NCBI RefSeq assembly: GCF_004366075.1
Contig: NZ_SODU01000002.1
Coordinates: 1,302,758 to 1,366,757 of the forward strand
From: Kribbella pratensis
GTDB lineage: Bacteria; Actinomycetota; Actinomycetes; Propionibacteriales; Kribbellaceae
DNA: 64,000 bases
Direction: 5' to 3'
This document shows, piece by piece, positions 16,470-23,668 of this stretch (position 1 is its first letter; every line of letters begins with the position of its first letter). Both the position numbers and the translations under genes were made by a program. The notes beneath the pieces are model-generated. The model ran no database searches. It was given only the letters and a program-made list of their open reading frames with translations, and was not told the DNA's origin.

Positions 16470-17315
16470 CTACTTCTTGTTGCGGTAGAGGACCATGGTG
16501 ATGGGACCGAACACCGCGACGAGAAGTACGGACGAGACGAGCACCCAGCCGATTTCCCCGGCCGGGACCGAGCCGTCCATCAGGCCGCGTACCACGGTCG
16601 CCAGGTGGGTGATCGGGTTGACCTCGACGACCGCCTGCATCCACCCGGGCATCGTCTTCGGGTCCACGAAGATGTTGCTCACGAACGTGAGCGGGAACAT
16701 CACCATCATGCTGACCCCCGCCACCGAGTTCGGCGTGCGCAGGATCAGGCTGAGCATCGTCCACAGCCACGACAGGCAGAACGAGAACACCAGTAGCAGC
16801 ACCACCGAGAGCACTACCCCGACGGCGCCACCCTCCGGCCGGAACCCTAGGACCAGTCCGAGCGTGATCACGATCGCCGACCCGATCGAGTAGCGCACCA
16901 GATCGCCGAGCAGGGCGCCGACCAGCGGCGACGGTCGCCACACCGGAAGTGACCTGAACCTGTCGAACACCCCCTTCTGGATGTCGGTGTTCAGCGTGAT
17001 GCCAGTGTTCATGGTGATCATGACGTTCGCCTGCACCAGGATGCCGGGCAGCAGGAACTGCAGGTACTCCTGAGTCGACCCGGCGAGCGCGCCACCGAAC
17101 AGGTAGGTGAACATCAGCGTGAACATGATCGGGAACATGGTCACGTCGACGAGCTGCTCCGGGACGTGTTTGATCTTCAGCAAAGCGCGCCAGCCGAATG
17201 TCAACGAGGTGAGCACCGGACCGGGGCGCGACGGCCGCTCGCCAGCCAACAGCACACTGCGGAGCGCGTCCTCGGTGACCGGCGCCGACGCCTGCTCTGC
17301 GGACGTGGCATTCAT
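16470..17315 (-). CDS. ABC-2 type transporter permease, DrrB-like
   Basis: A 281-residue ABC-2 permease. Six transmembrane segments can be traced, starting at QLVDVTMFPIMFTLMFTYLFGG, with the ABC-2 loop LQFLLPGILVQ, the coupling-type motif VFDRFRSLPVWRPS, and the late FPLTFVSNIFVDPKTMPGW and VNPITHLATVVRGLM typical of DrrB/NodJ permeases. It should pair with the ATPase encoded just upstream, whose stop overlaps its ATG by four bases (ATGA), to export a hydrophobic compound such as a drug or lipid. The operon is bracketed by PadR-type operators, a common arrangement for drug exporters. Confidence 0.93.
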   Translation of the reverse strand: MNATSAEQASAPVTEDALRSVLLAGERPSRPGPVLTSLTFGWRALLKIKHVPEQLVDVTMFPIMFTLMFTYLFGGALAGSTQEYLQFLLPGILVQANVMITMNTGITLNTDIQKGVFDRFRSLPVWRPSPLVGALLGDLVRYSIGSAIVITLGLVLGFRPEGGAVGVVLSVVLLLVFSFCLSWLWTMLSLILRTPNSVAGVSMMVMFPLTFVSNIFVDPKTMPGWMQAVVEVNPITHLATVVRGLMDGSVPAGEIGWVLVSSVLLVAVFGPITMVLYRNKK

Positions 17316-18277
17316 GCGGCATCCTCCTCGGGTGTCTCCTCGGCGGCGTGCCCGGTCAGGGCGAGGAACACCTCGTCCAGGCTCGGCTGACCGAGCGCGA
17401 ACTCGGTGACGTCGATGCCGCTGCGGGACAGCTCGGCCAGGGAACGGGCGACCCGCTCGGGGTCGGAGATCCGCGCGGACAGCGCAGCCGGGTCAGCGGA
17501 CGGCTCGGCCGGCACCTCGAGGACGCCGGCGAGGACCCGCTCTGCCTCGGCCCGCTGCTCGGGCGCACGTAGCCGTACGTGCAGCGAGCCGGCGCCGACC
17601 GATGCCTTGAGCTCGCCGCTCGTGCCCTCGGCGATCACCTTCCCGTGGTCGATCACCGCTATCCGGTCGGCCAGCTGGTCGGCCTCGTCGAGGTACTGCG
17701 TGGTCAGCAACACGGTGGCGCCCTCGGCGACCATGCCCCTGACGATCTCCCAGACCTGGTTCCTGCTGCGCGGGTCGAGCCCGGTCGTGGGCTCGTCGAG
17801 GAAGATCAGTTCGGGGGTGACGACCAGGCTCGCCGCGATGTCGATGCGCCGGCGCATCCCGCCGGAGTACTTCTTCACCTGCCGGTCGGCCGCCTCGGCA
17901 AGACCGAACGCGTCGAGCAGGTCGGTCGCCCGCTCCCTGCCTAGGCGGCGTGAGTAGCCGAGCAGCCTGGCGAGCAGCAACAGGTTCTCCACCCCGGTGA
18001 GGTCCTCGTCGACCGACGCGAACTGCCCGGTGAGGCCCACCCTGCTCCGCACCGCCTGGGCGTCACGCACGACGTCGTAGCCGAGCACTTGCGCCTCTCC
18101 GGCGTCGGGGTGCAGGAGCGTGGCCAGCATGCGGATCGTGGTGGTCTTGCCCGCCCCGTTCGGACCGAGCACGCCGTACACGCCCCCGGCGCTCACGGCC
18201 AGGTCCACACCGGCGACCGCGTGGGTCTTGCCGAAGCTCTTCTTCAACCCTCTCGTCTCGATCGCGCGCTTTCCCAT
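17312..18277 (-). CDS. ABC transporter ATPase, DrrA (daunorubicin resistance) family
   Basis: A 321-residue ATPase. Walker A is GPNGAGKTTT (about 38-47), the Q loop is at TGQFASVD, the ABC signature is YSGGMRRR (about 137), Walker B is LIFLDEPTTGLDP, and the H-loop region is VLLTTQYLDEADQL. The C-terminal 80 residues form the DrrA-type regulatory extension ending near FALGQPSLDEVFLALTG. Together with the permease it would make an ATP-driven exporter in the cytoplasmic membrane. The start ATG at 18277 lies behind the two PadR-like sites, and padR itself lies immediately upstream in the same orientation. Confidence 0.94.
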   Translation of the reverse strand: MGKRAIETRGLKKSFGKTHAVAGVDLAVSAGGVYGVLGPNGAGKTTTIRMLATLLHPDAGEAQVLGYDVVRDAQAVRSRVGLTGQFASVDEDLTGVENLLLLARLLGYSRRLGRERATDLLDAFGLAEAADRQVKKYSGGMRRRIDIAASLVVTPELIFLDEPTTGLDPRSRNQVWEIVRGMVAEGATVLLTTQYLDEADQLADRIAVIDHGKVIAEGTSGELKASVGAGSLHVRLRAPEQRAEAERVLAGVLEVPAEPSADPAALSARISDPERVARSLAELSRSGIDVTEFALGQPSLDEVFLALTGHAAEETPEEDAA

Positions 18278-18322
18278 AGGTTCGATTCCTTCTCTCGGTG
18301 TTGCGAACGGATTGGTTGAGCA

Positions 18323-18340
18323 CTAGTCAAGTTTGGCTAC
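18323..18340. promoter_or_regulatory. PadR-type operator, copy 1 (imperfect)
   Basis: CTAGTCAA-GT-TTGGCTAC is an imperfect 8-2-8 palindrome (6 of 8 pairs), sharing 13 identical bases with the copy at 18368. It lies 46 bases upstream of drrA, where a bound repressor would block the promoter. Confidence 0.6.
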
Positions 18341-18367
18341 TTGGCCAGAGTGCACGAAGAGGAACGT

Positions 18368-18385
18368 CTAGTCAAGTTTGATTAG
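18368..18385. promoter_or_regulatory. PadR-type operator, copy 2
   Basis: CTAGTCAA-GT-TTGATTAG is a near-perfect 8-2-8 palindrome (7 of 8 pairs). It overlaps the padR stop codon and lies 45 bp, roughly four helical turns, from copy 1, so two dimers could bind the same DNA face upstream of drrA. Confidence 0.65.
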
Positions 18386-18975
18386 AAGCGCATCTTGAGG
18401 TGATCGGGGACCGTTCGCCACGAACCCGGATCATCGGCCATGGTGTAGGCGCCCTCAGCCAGTCGTTTGCTCAGGCTCTTCGCCCACTCCAGTTCGGTGC
18501 GTGCGTGTCCCGCCCACAGCTCGGCCTGATCGCGGACGTGCTCGGGGGTGTCCCGATTGGGGTGCTCCCGCCACTTGGCCTGCTCTACGAGCTCCGCTTC
18601 CAGGCGCGCGACTCGCTCGTTGACGTGCGCGATGGCATCTGTCCTGGTCAGCATGGGCAACATGGCGATGGCCGCGTTGAGCATGGCCGGGTCGTGGGTG
18701 CGCCGCAGACCGTCGCGGACAAGTTCAACTATCTCGTCACGTCCCCGAGCTGTCGCGCGGTACAGAACGCGCTCCGGCCCGGAGTTGCCCGGCTCGGGGT
18801 GTTCGGTGAGGAGGCCATCAGCCGCCGCCTTCTTCAGCGCGTGATAAATCGAGCCGGGCTTGATCTTGGCCCAAATCTCCACACCCCAGCTCTGCAGTTC
18901 GGACCGCACCTGGTAGCCATGCGCGCCGCCGGAGAGGTGCACGACACCGAGTACCAGGAGCTTCGTCGCCGACAT
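18382..18975 (-). CDS. PadR-family transcriptional regulator
   Basis: A 197-residue PadR repressor. The N-terminal winged helix (residues 1-85) shows VLGVVHLSGGAHGYQVRSEL, IKPGSIYHALKKAAADGLL and the wing ERVLYRATARGRDEI. The C-terminal helical dimerisation part (Vir_act_alpha_C-like, 90-190) has TRTDAIAHVNERVARLEAEL. PadR proteins typically repress transporter genes and are released by phenolics or drugs. The ATG at 18975 has GGAGG eight bases upstream. It sits directly upstream of, and in line with, drrA-drrB, with two matching palindromes between, so control of that exporter is the natural reading. Confidence 0.92.
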   Translation of the reverse strand: MSATKLLVLGVVHLSGGAHGYQVRSELQSWGVEIWAKIKPGSIYHALKKAAADGLLTEHPEPGNSGPERVLYRATARGRDEIVELVRDGLRRTHDPAMLNAAIAMLPMLTRTDAIAHVNERVARLEAELVEQAKWREHPNRDTPEHVRDQAELWAGHARTELEWAKSLSKRLAEGAYTMADDPGSWRTVPDHLKMRF

Positions 18976-19138
18976 GCGCCCACCTCCGCTCAATCTGCTC
19001 GGACTCGCTCCGCTTGCGCGCCCGCCAGGGTGTTGTCAACTCCCACCAACACTAAGGTGCCCTCCTGGTCCGGGTGGTGTCAGCACTGACCTACAAACGG
19101 TGCTGGTGGAGACCTCCAAAGCCAAGAGGGAAAGGATC

Positions 19139-19996
19139 TCAGGCAGATAGATCCGCGAGCGAGGACTGGATCAGGCCGCGGGCGGTTGATCCGTACACGG
19201 CGAGCTTGCCGAGTGCCGTAAATGTTTCGGCATACATGGCGATCTCGCGCGGGTGGGTGATCGTCAGGAAGCCCGATACCAGCTCCACGTTGGCCTGAGC
19301 ATTGTCGAAGATGTAGAAGTCTTCGACCGGCCAGCGTGGCGATCGGTCGACGTCGGCAGGAATCACACCGAGGCTCACCGACGGCAGTTGCATAACGTCG
19401 AGCAAATGCCGCAACTGTCCGGTCAACACCCCTGGGCCGCCGACTTGGTAGCGCAGCGCCGCTTCTTCGAGGACGAAGGCGAAGGTGTGCCCGCCTTGGG
19501 TGAGGATGCGCTGGCGATCCATCCGCTCGGCCAAGGTTGCGGCGATGTCGTCGATCGCGACGTGCCGGCGAGCCCGGATCGAGGTGAGTACGGCCGTCGT
19601 GTAGTCCGCGGTCTGCAGGAGTCCGGGCACCATGGTCTGGCAGTAGGAGCGGTACTGCCTGGTGCGGTCGTAGAGGTCGCGAACGGAGGCGTTGAGATGG
19701 CGCAACCCGGTCCGATCGACGCGTCGCCAGTCCAGCCACATCGAGTCGACGGACCGCAGCTCGGCGATGAGCTCGGGCAGGAGTGCCGTCGCGGAGCAAA
19801 CTGCGCACCAGGTGCGCAGATCGGCTTCGGATGGTTGTTGCTTGCCGTGCTCGATCTTGGAGGTCTTGGCCTCGTGCCAACCGGCCGCAGTGGCCAGCGC
19901 CCGCGCGGAGAGTCCCGCGTCGAGTCTGATGTCCCGCAGCCGATCAGCGAGCGCCTGACGGGCGCTCTGGGCACTTGAGGATTGCGAAGGAGGCAT
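19139..19996 (-). CDS. XRE-family regulator with DUF5753 domain
   Basis: A 285-residue actinobacterial regulator. Residues 14-70 form the XRE helix-turn-helix (ADRLRDIRLDAGLSARALATA, then WHEAKTSKIEHGKQQPS). Residues 100-280 are the DUF5753 effector domain, recognisable from MVPGLLQTADYTTAVL, ERMDRQRIL, FVLEEAALRYQVGG and the closing region around YAETFTALGKLAVYG. Such proteins occur in dozens of copies per genome, usually beside a small partner (DUF397 or DUF6879 type). Here the DUF6879 gene is 31 bases upstream on the same strand, forming a three-gene cassette. Confidence 0.93.
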   Translation of the reverse strand: MPPSQSSSAQSARQALADRLRDIRLDAGLSARALATAAGWHEAKTSKIEHGKQQPSEADLRTWCAVCSATALLPELIAELRSVDSMWLDWRRVDRTGLRHLNASVRDLYDRTRQYRSYCQTMVPGLLQTADYTTAVLTSIRARRHVAIDDIAATLAERMDRQRILTQGGHTFAFVLEEAALRYQVGGPGVLTGQLRHLLDVMQLPSVSLGVIPADVDRSPRWPVEDFYIFDNAQANVELVSGFLTITHPREIAMYAETFTALGKLAVYGSTARGLIQSSLADLSA

Positions 19997-20027
19997 CCAG
20001 ATCGGTAACGACGTAGAGGCAGGACCG

Positions 20028-20540
20028 CTAAAGCGTAACGGAGTACTGCTCGTGGTCGATGCCGCGTTCCCACGCGGCCTCGAAGGCCGAGAGGCACAGC
20101 TTCACTGCGTCTGGATCGGTGCTGACCTCGTTCCCGACAAACTGCCCGTCACCAGCGAACAGACCGAACTGCAGTGTTGCCTCGTCGAAGATCCAGACAT
20201 CGTTGCCAGGCAGGGCAATCGCCGACACTCGTGGGCGAGGTACCCAGCGAATCGCCTCGCCCGCAACCACGTTGACCCGTGAGGTCACAGCATGTTCGAA
20301 CGCGATGTACTCCGACGCGGGTTCGCTGATGACCCGGACCCGCTTGAACGCGACGCCTCGTGCTGTTGCAGAGCTGGCGATCTCTGTCCAGCCGGCGTAC
20401 TCGCGGACCGCTTGGTCGAGATCGCCTGCCTTCCATGCCGCGAAGGCGGGATCGTCGAGCATGTACTGGTCGCGGAGCTCCAGCTTCAGCACACTCCGCG
20501 TGCTGCTCGCGAGCAGTTCATCAAACGACGGCTCCGGCAC
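20028..20540 (-). CDS. DUF6879-family protein
   Basis: A 170-residue protein of the DUF6879 type found beside XRE-DUF5753 regulators. Recognisable segments are the helical region holding SVLKLELRDQYMLDDPAF.AW, VRVISEPASEYIAFEH, and the near-terminal IRWVPR and DVWIFDEATLQF. Its function is unknown; position alone suggests it is the partner or antagonist of the adjacent regulator. The GTG at 20540 was chosen over the TTG at 20555 because GGAGG lies six bases upstream. Its start overlaps the end of the preceding 78-residue gene by 20 bases, which implies translational coupling. Confidence 0.85.
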   Translation of the reverse strand: MPEPSFDELLASSTRSVLKLELRDQYMLDDPAFAAWKAGDLDQAVREYAGWTEIASSATARGVAFKRVRVISEPASEYIAFEHAVTSRVNVVAGEAIRWVPRPRVSAIALPGNDVWIFDEATLQFGLFAGDGQFVGNEVSTDPDAVKLCLSAFEAAWERGIDHEQYSVTL

Positions 20541-20757
20541 GACACGCCTCCACAATCATCTCCGCCATCCTGGCGGGTAGCTTCACGACCGACTCCGAGT
20601 CCGAGAGACCGCTGTCCTCGGACAGCCTGGCCAGCAGAGTCGGATCGACGACCGTCTCACCCTGGAAGTAGACGTCTCCAGTCTCCTCGTCACGGAAGAC
20701 CGCAGGACAGTTGTTGCCTGGGCAGTCTGGGTCCTTGCCGTAGAACTGTAGTGCCAC
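20521..20757 (-). CDS. Small conserved actinobacterial protein, first gene of DUF6879/DUF5753 cassette
   Basis: A 78-residue acidic protein. The N-terminal VALQFYGKDPDCPGNNCPAV carries two cysteines in a CPGNNCP pattern that could bind a metal. The middle (VYFQGETVVDPTLL) and the C-terminal helix (SVVKLPARMAEMIVEACR) are typical of small proteins encoded before DUF6879 genes. I do not know a function. The GTG at 20757 has GGGAGG five bases upstream; the longer frame from 20955 overlaps the Imm1 gene and is not credible. The stop lies inside the DUF6879 start region, so the cassette is expressed as one unit. Confidence 0.75.
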   Translation of the reverse strand: MALQFYGKDPDCPGNNCPAVFRDEETGDVYFQGETVVDPTLLARLSEDSGLSDSESVVKLPARMAEMIVEACRAGAVV

Positions 20758-20924
20758 GATGACCTCCCGGGTTGAGTACTGCGTTGTGGGTGAGTGCCCG
20801 GCCAAATCATCGAGCGGGCGTCCACTCGTGGCCAAGCTTTTGGCGAGTACCTCGCAAGTTCGCGCAAGGTGCTTGCCAGATCTGGGGGTGCGACGATGGT
20901 TGTCTGCTTCCTCTGATACCGAGT

Positions 20925-21374
20925 TCAGCTGACGCCTTCGGGCCAGTCGCGCCACTCGAAGGACCGCGGTCGGGCACCGTCGCCGCTTACGAACTCCCGC
21001 ACCGCTTGGCGTACCTGATCGATGCTGACTTCGGAGTCCTGCGGCCAGCCCTGGTCGTGACTGGCGTAGTTGTAGAAGACCTCCTCGCGCAGGCTGACCT
21101 GTCCAGGGACGTACCAGCTGCCTTCGTGAGTGCCGTCGTCGCCGACGTAGCGGATGCCGCCGACTTTGGCCTCGGCGTGAAGGGCGACCCGCAGTTCGTG
21201 ATCAGGTACGCCGGACTCCATCAGAGGGCGGGCCGTGCTGTAGAGCGTGATAACGGAGTTGTCGAACGACTCGGCCAAGACGGAATCGATGAGGGCGTCG
21301 ACGTCGTCGGCGGACTCGATAAGCGTCGGTTCATCGTTCTTGTAGAAGGCTTCCACCGTGTTCGGCATCGTCAC
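20925..21374 (-). CDS. Imm1-family immunity protein
   Basis: A 149-residue protein matching the Imm1 immunity family as I know it: a ligand-type core with VHGDD-like YVGDDGTHEGSWYVPG, a following acidic segment FYNYASHDQGWP, and the terminal helix IDQVRQAVREFVSGDG. Imm1 proteins neutralise deaminase toxins of contact or secretion-dependent competition systems. It begins one base after the stop of the deaminase toxin gene (21375), the standard toxin-then-immunity order, which supports the pairing. It has no signal peptide, as expected for a cytoplasmic antidote that protects the producer's own DNA or RNA. Confidence 0.85.
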   Translation of the reverse strand: MTMPNTVEAFYKNDEPTLIESADDVDALIDSVLAESFDNSVITLYSTARPLMESGVPDHELRVALHAEAKVGGIRYVGDDGTHEGSWYVPGQVSLREEVFYNYASHDQGWPQDSEVSIDQVRQAVREFVSGDGARPRSFEWRDWPEGVS

Positions 21375-22253
21375 TTATCCGTTCTGTTGGCTGGCGTACG
21401 TCTTCTTGAATCCGTTGGGACCGACGATGGTCAAGGTACTGCCTGGTGGCAGGAACAGTTTCAGCAACTGGTCACAGCCGAATCGACCGGGGCAAGGGAT
21501 CTTGTTGACCACGATCGTCTCGTGCCTCAGGCCACGTTCACGCATGAGCAACGCGAACTTGGCTTCCACATGTGAGGCAACCATCGGATCCGCGTCTTGG
21601 CGGCCGATCCGCTGCTCGCGCATGAACTCCTTGACTTGCTGGTAGTACGGGTCAACCCCCTGCCCGTCGCTGCTCCGCTGGCCGCTAACAAGCGGGTGTT
21701 CCTTGCCATCGGCGTCCTTCCACAGGCCCCGCGTCTTCGGTCGGCTGACGACTGATCCGTCACGGATCGGCAGCGTCCCGAACAGACGCCAGGCCTCCTC
21801 GTCGCTGATTCGCGGTGCCGGCGGCACCTCCTCTGGAGTCCCGTCGCCGCCGGCTCCCGCGATCTTTTCTGACTCGCTAGCTTCCGGCGCTTCTTTGTTC
21901 TCGTTCGGCCGACGTTCAGCGAGTGGTGTGCTTCCGCCCGGGCCGAGCCTTCGCCGACCTGCGGAGCCATCGCCCGGTTCGGCGGTCCGTACGCCGCTGA
22001 CCATCTGATCCACCCACGCCCTCGCACGGGACTCAGCTTGCGATAGGTAGTGGGCAGCTTCTTCGCAGCGCCTCGCTGCCTCGTCGAGCTGCGTGGCGGC
22101 CATGCGGGCACTCGGGTTGTTGCTCGAGCTGCCGATCCATGCCGCCGCTTCGCGGCTCTTCCTGGCTCGGTCGTGCAGGTAGGTAACCGCTCGCGTCGAC
22201 TCGTCCAGGCATGCGAGCAGCTGTACGGCGATCCGCTGCAGCTCGGATGGCAT
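21375..22253 (-). CDS. SCP1.201/DddA-like deaminase toxin with helical trafficking domain
   Basis: A 292-residue polymorphic toxin. Residues 1-85 are helical (SELQRIAVQLLACLDEST, ARRCEEAAHYLSQAESRARAW), resembling WXG/ESX-associated delivery regions. Residues 85-155 form a Pro/Glu-rich linker. Residues 160-292 are the toxin domain. The deaminase zinc site is present: His228-Val-Glu230 and Cys254-x5-Cys260, followed by LLKLFLPPGSTLTIVGPNG. This is the signature of the SCP1.201-like family, to which the double-stranded-DNA cytosine deaminase DddA belongs. Substrate (dsDNA, ssDNA or RNA) is not decided by sequence. The immunity gene follows directly and a small WXG-like gene precedes it. Confidence 0.88.
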   Translation of the reverse strand: MPSELQRIAVQLLACLDESTRAVTYLHDRARKSREAAAWIGSSSNNPSARMAATQLDEAARRCEEAAHYLSQAESRARAWVDQMVSGVRTAEPGDGSAGRRRLGPGGSTPLAERRPNENKEAPEASESEKIAGAGGDGTPEEVPPAPRISDEEAWRLFGTLPIRDGSVVSRPKTRGLWKDADGKEHPLVSGQRSSDGQGVDPYYQQVKEFMREQRIGRQDADPMVASHVEAKFALLMRERGLRHETIVVNKIPCPGRFGCDQLLKLFLPPGSTLTIVGPNGFKKTYASQQNG

Positions 22254-22268
22254 ATGTGCCGTGGCCGG

Positions 22269-22529
22269 CTAGATCTGGTCGGCGTAGCTGCGACAGCCAG
22301 CCTCGGCGATCTGCAACGACTGCACGGCTTGGTCGACGGACTTCGCAGCTGCATCGAGCATCGTCGCGATGTCCTGGTCGGCCCGCGTTGCCGTACCGCG
22401 GATCAGGGCGTGAACTTGCTGGCTGGATTGTTCGAAGCGCTGCTTGAACCCGGCCAAGCTGGCCGCGCCCTGCCGCGACTGGTCGGCCAGACCGTGCAGC
22501 TGCATCTTCATCTGTTCGACTTGGGACAT
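22269..22529 (-). CDS. WXG100-like small helical protein, toxin partner
   Basis: An 86-residue, wholly helical protein (MSQVEQMKMQLHGLADQSRQ and so on) with two predicted long helices separated near ATRADQD. It is the size and style of ESX/type VII substrates, though a clear WXG turn is missing. It lies 15 bases before the deaminase toxin gene on the same strand, as chaperone or co-secreted partners do, so it probably forms a helical pair with the toxin's N-terminus for export. The ATG at 22529 starts the toxin operon after a 228-base gap that must hold its promoter. Confidence 0.78.
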   Translation of the reverse strand: MSQVEQMKMQLHGLADQSRQGAASLAGFKQRFEQSSQQVHALIRGTATRADQDIATMLDAAAKSVDQAVQSLQIAEAGCRSYADQI

Positions 22530-22757
22530 ATGTCGGCCTCACTTCCGAGGGGCGCTGAGAAGAGGGTGGAACGGCTGGCGCAGGACGGACTCGCCTCCGC
22601 GTCCCGCGCCAGCCGGCTGTCGGGCGATCCTTGGCCGAGTCCTCCACAGGGGATAGGACGACTCGGACAAGGACCGCAGATGGCGGGACCGGTGGGTGTG
22701 CAGCGATCTTCTGCACGTGCGGGCTGAGGACGACGACTCCCCACCGATCCCGCCGGT

Positions 22758-23084
22758 TCATGGGGCGACCCCGTGCAGAACGATGCGAGCCCCCGTGACG
22801 CGCTCGAACTGGACTTGTACCTCTGCCGGATTTCCGACCAATGCAAGGTGCCGAAGACTTGGCAGGACTACTGCCGTGATCTGGTAGCGGTTGACCGAGG
22901 CCACCAACGCCTCGAACGTCGCCGGAGCGGTATCGGGGTCTTCGACGTAGACCGAGCCCATGGCAAGGCCTTCGAGTTTGGCGAACGCTTCGAGTTCACA
23001 CTTCAGGTCGTCGACGTGTCGGTCGGACAAGTACAGGTCACGCCGGGCATAGCCAAGCAGCAGTGGCCGGGCGTCGTCGGTCAC
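22758..23084 (-). CDS. Serine-recombinase-like N-terminal-domain protein lacking the catalytic serine
   Basis: A 108-residue protein that looks like a lone resolvase N-terminal domain. LLGYARRDLYLSDRHVDDLK resembles the family start YxRVSxxxQ, and VYVEDPDTAPATFEALVASVN and AVVLPSLRHLAL follow in order. The catalytic Ser position is occupied by Arg-Asp, so recombination is unlikely and a regulatory or toxin-associated role is inferred. The GTG at 23084 has GAGG four bases upstream; an ATG at 23183 is in frame but lacks a ribosome site. It sits in the small-gene string between the divergent promoter at about 23.5 kb and the toxin operon. Confidence 0.6.
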   Translation of the reverse strand: MTDDARPLLLGYARRDLYLSDRHVDDLKCELEAFAKLEGLAMGSVYVEDPDTAPATFEALVASVNRYQITAVVLPSLRHLALVGNPAEVQVQFERVTGARIVLHGVAP

Positions 23085-23166
23085 CGCTCCTCGTCCATCC
23101 ACTGGCGGAACGTCGCGACCAAACGCTCCCAAAGTCGGGACCACCAGCCGCGTCGGTGTAGGCCGT

Positions 23167-23367
23167 TCACGAGTTAGCAGCATCTTCGTCCACCGCCACA
23201 GTCACTGGCTCGATGGTGATGCGAAGACTGGCGAAGCGCCGAGTCATCGCGGCTTGGTACTGGATGGCCGTCGTCGGCTCGGCGGTGTAATCCGCGATGA
23301 CATGCTCACCAAACCAGACCCGGACTCGGCGGTCGGTCGGGCTTTGGTCGTCGACGAGGGCATTCAC
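23167..23367 (-). CDS. Small conserved actinobacterial protein (RVRVWFGEHVIADY type)
   Basis: A 66-residue protein. The core RVRVWFGEHVIADYTAEP, then AIQYQAAMTRRFASLRITIEP, is a pattern seen in small proteins that accompany XRE/DUF5753 regulators, function unknown. The GTG at 23367 overlaps the stop of the upstream 29-residue membrane gene by four bases (GTGA), so it is translationally coupled. A second, frameshifted copy lies in inverse orientation at 26258-26449, inside a decayed duplicate of this whole toxin region. Confidence 0.7.
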   Translation of the reverse strand: MNALVDDQSPTDRRVRVWFGEHVIADYTAEPTTAIQYQAAMTRRFASLRITIEPVTVAVDEDAANS

Positions 23368-23453
23368 TCGCCACGCACCTCCTCCGAGATGTCTCGGATC
23401 ATGAACCCGTACAGCACAACTGCGACGAGCGTGAGGACCCACGTACCGGTCAT
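23364..23453 (-). CDS. 29-residue single-pass membrane microprotein
   Basis: ATG at 23453 opens a 29-codon frame: MTGTWVLTLVAVVLYGF is one transmembrane helix, followed by a charged tail MIRDISEEVRGE. The stop is GTGA-coupled to the next gene, which is strong evidence that it is translated. An AGGAG lies 11 bases upstream. Function unknown. Confidence 0.6.
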   Translation of the reverse strand: MTGTWVLTLVAVVLYGFMIRDISEEVRGE

Positions 23454-23668
23454 GGCGCTTCCAACTCCTACGTCGAGATGAGGGGCGACAATCTGAGGCG
23501 GCGGGCGCGGGATGTCGAGCGACACCGCTGGTCCGGCCTAGACCCAATTGCATCCCTTACGCTGGGTACACGACAGCGCACGTTTGTGGCATCTCTGGCG
23601 CATCCTTGACCAACGCTGCACACGCGCGGCACTCTGCCAAGCAGCCGGTGGGAGGTGGAGATACGACG

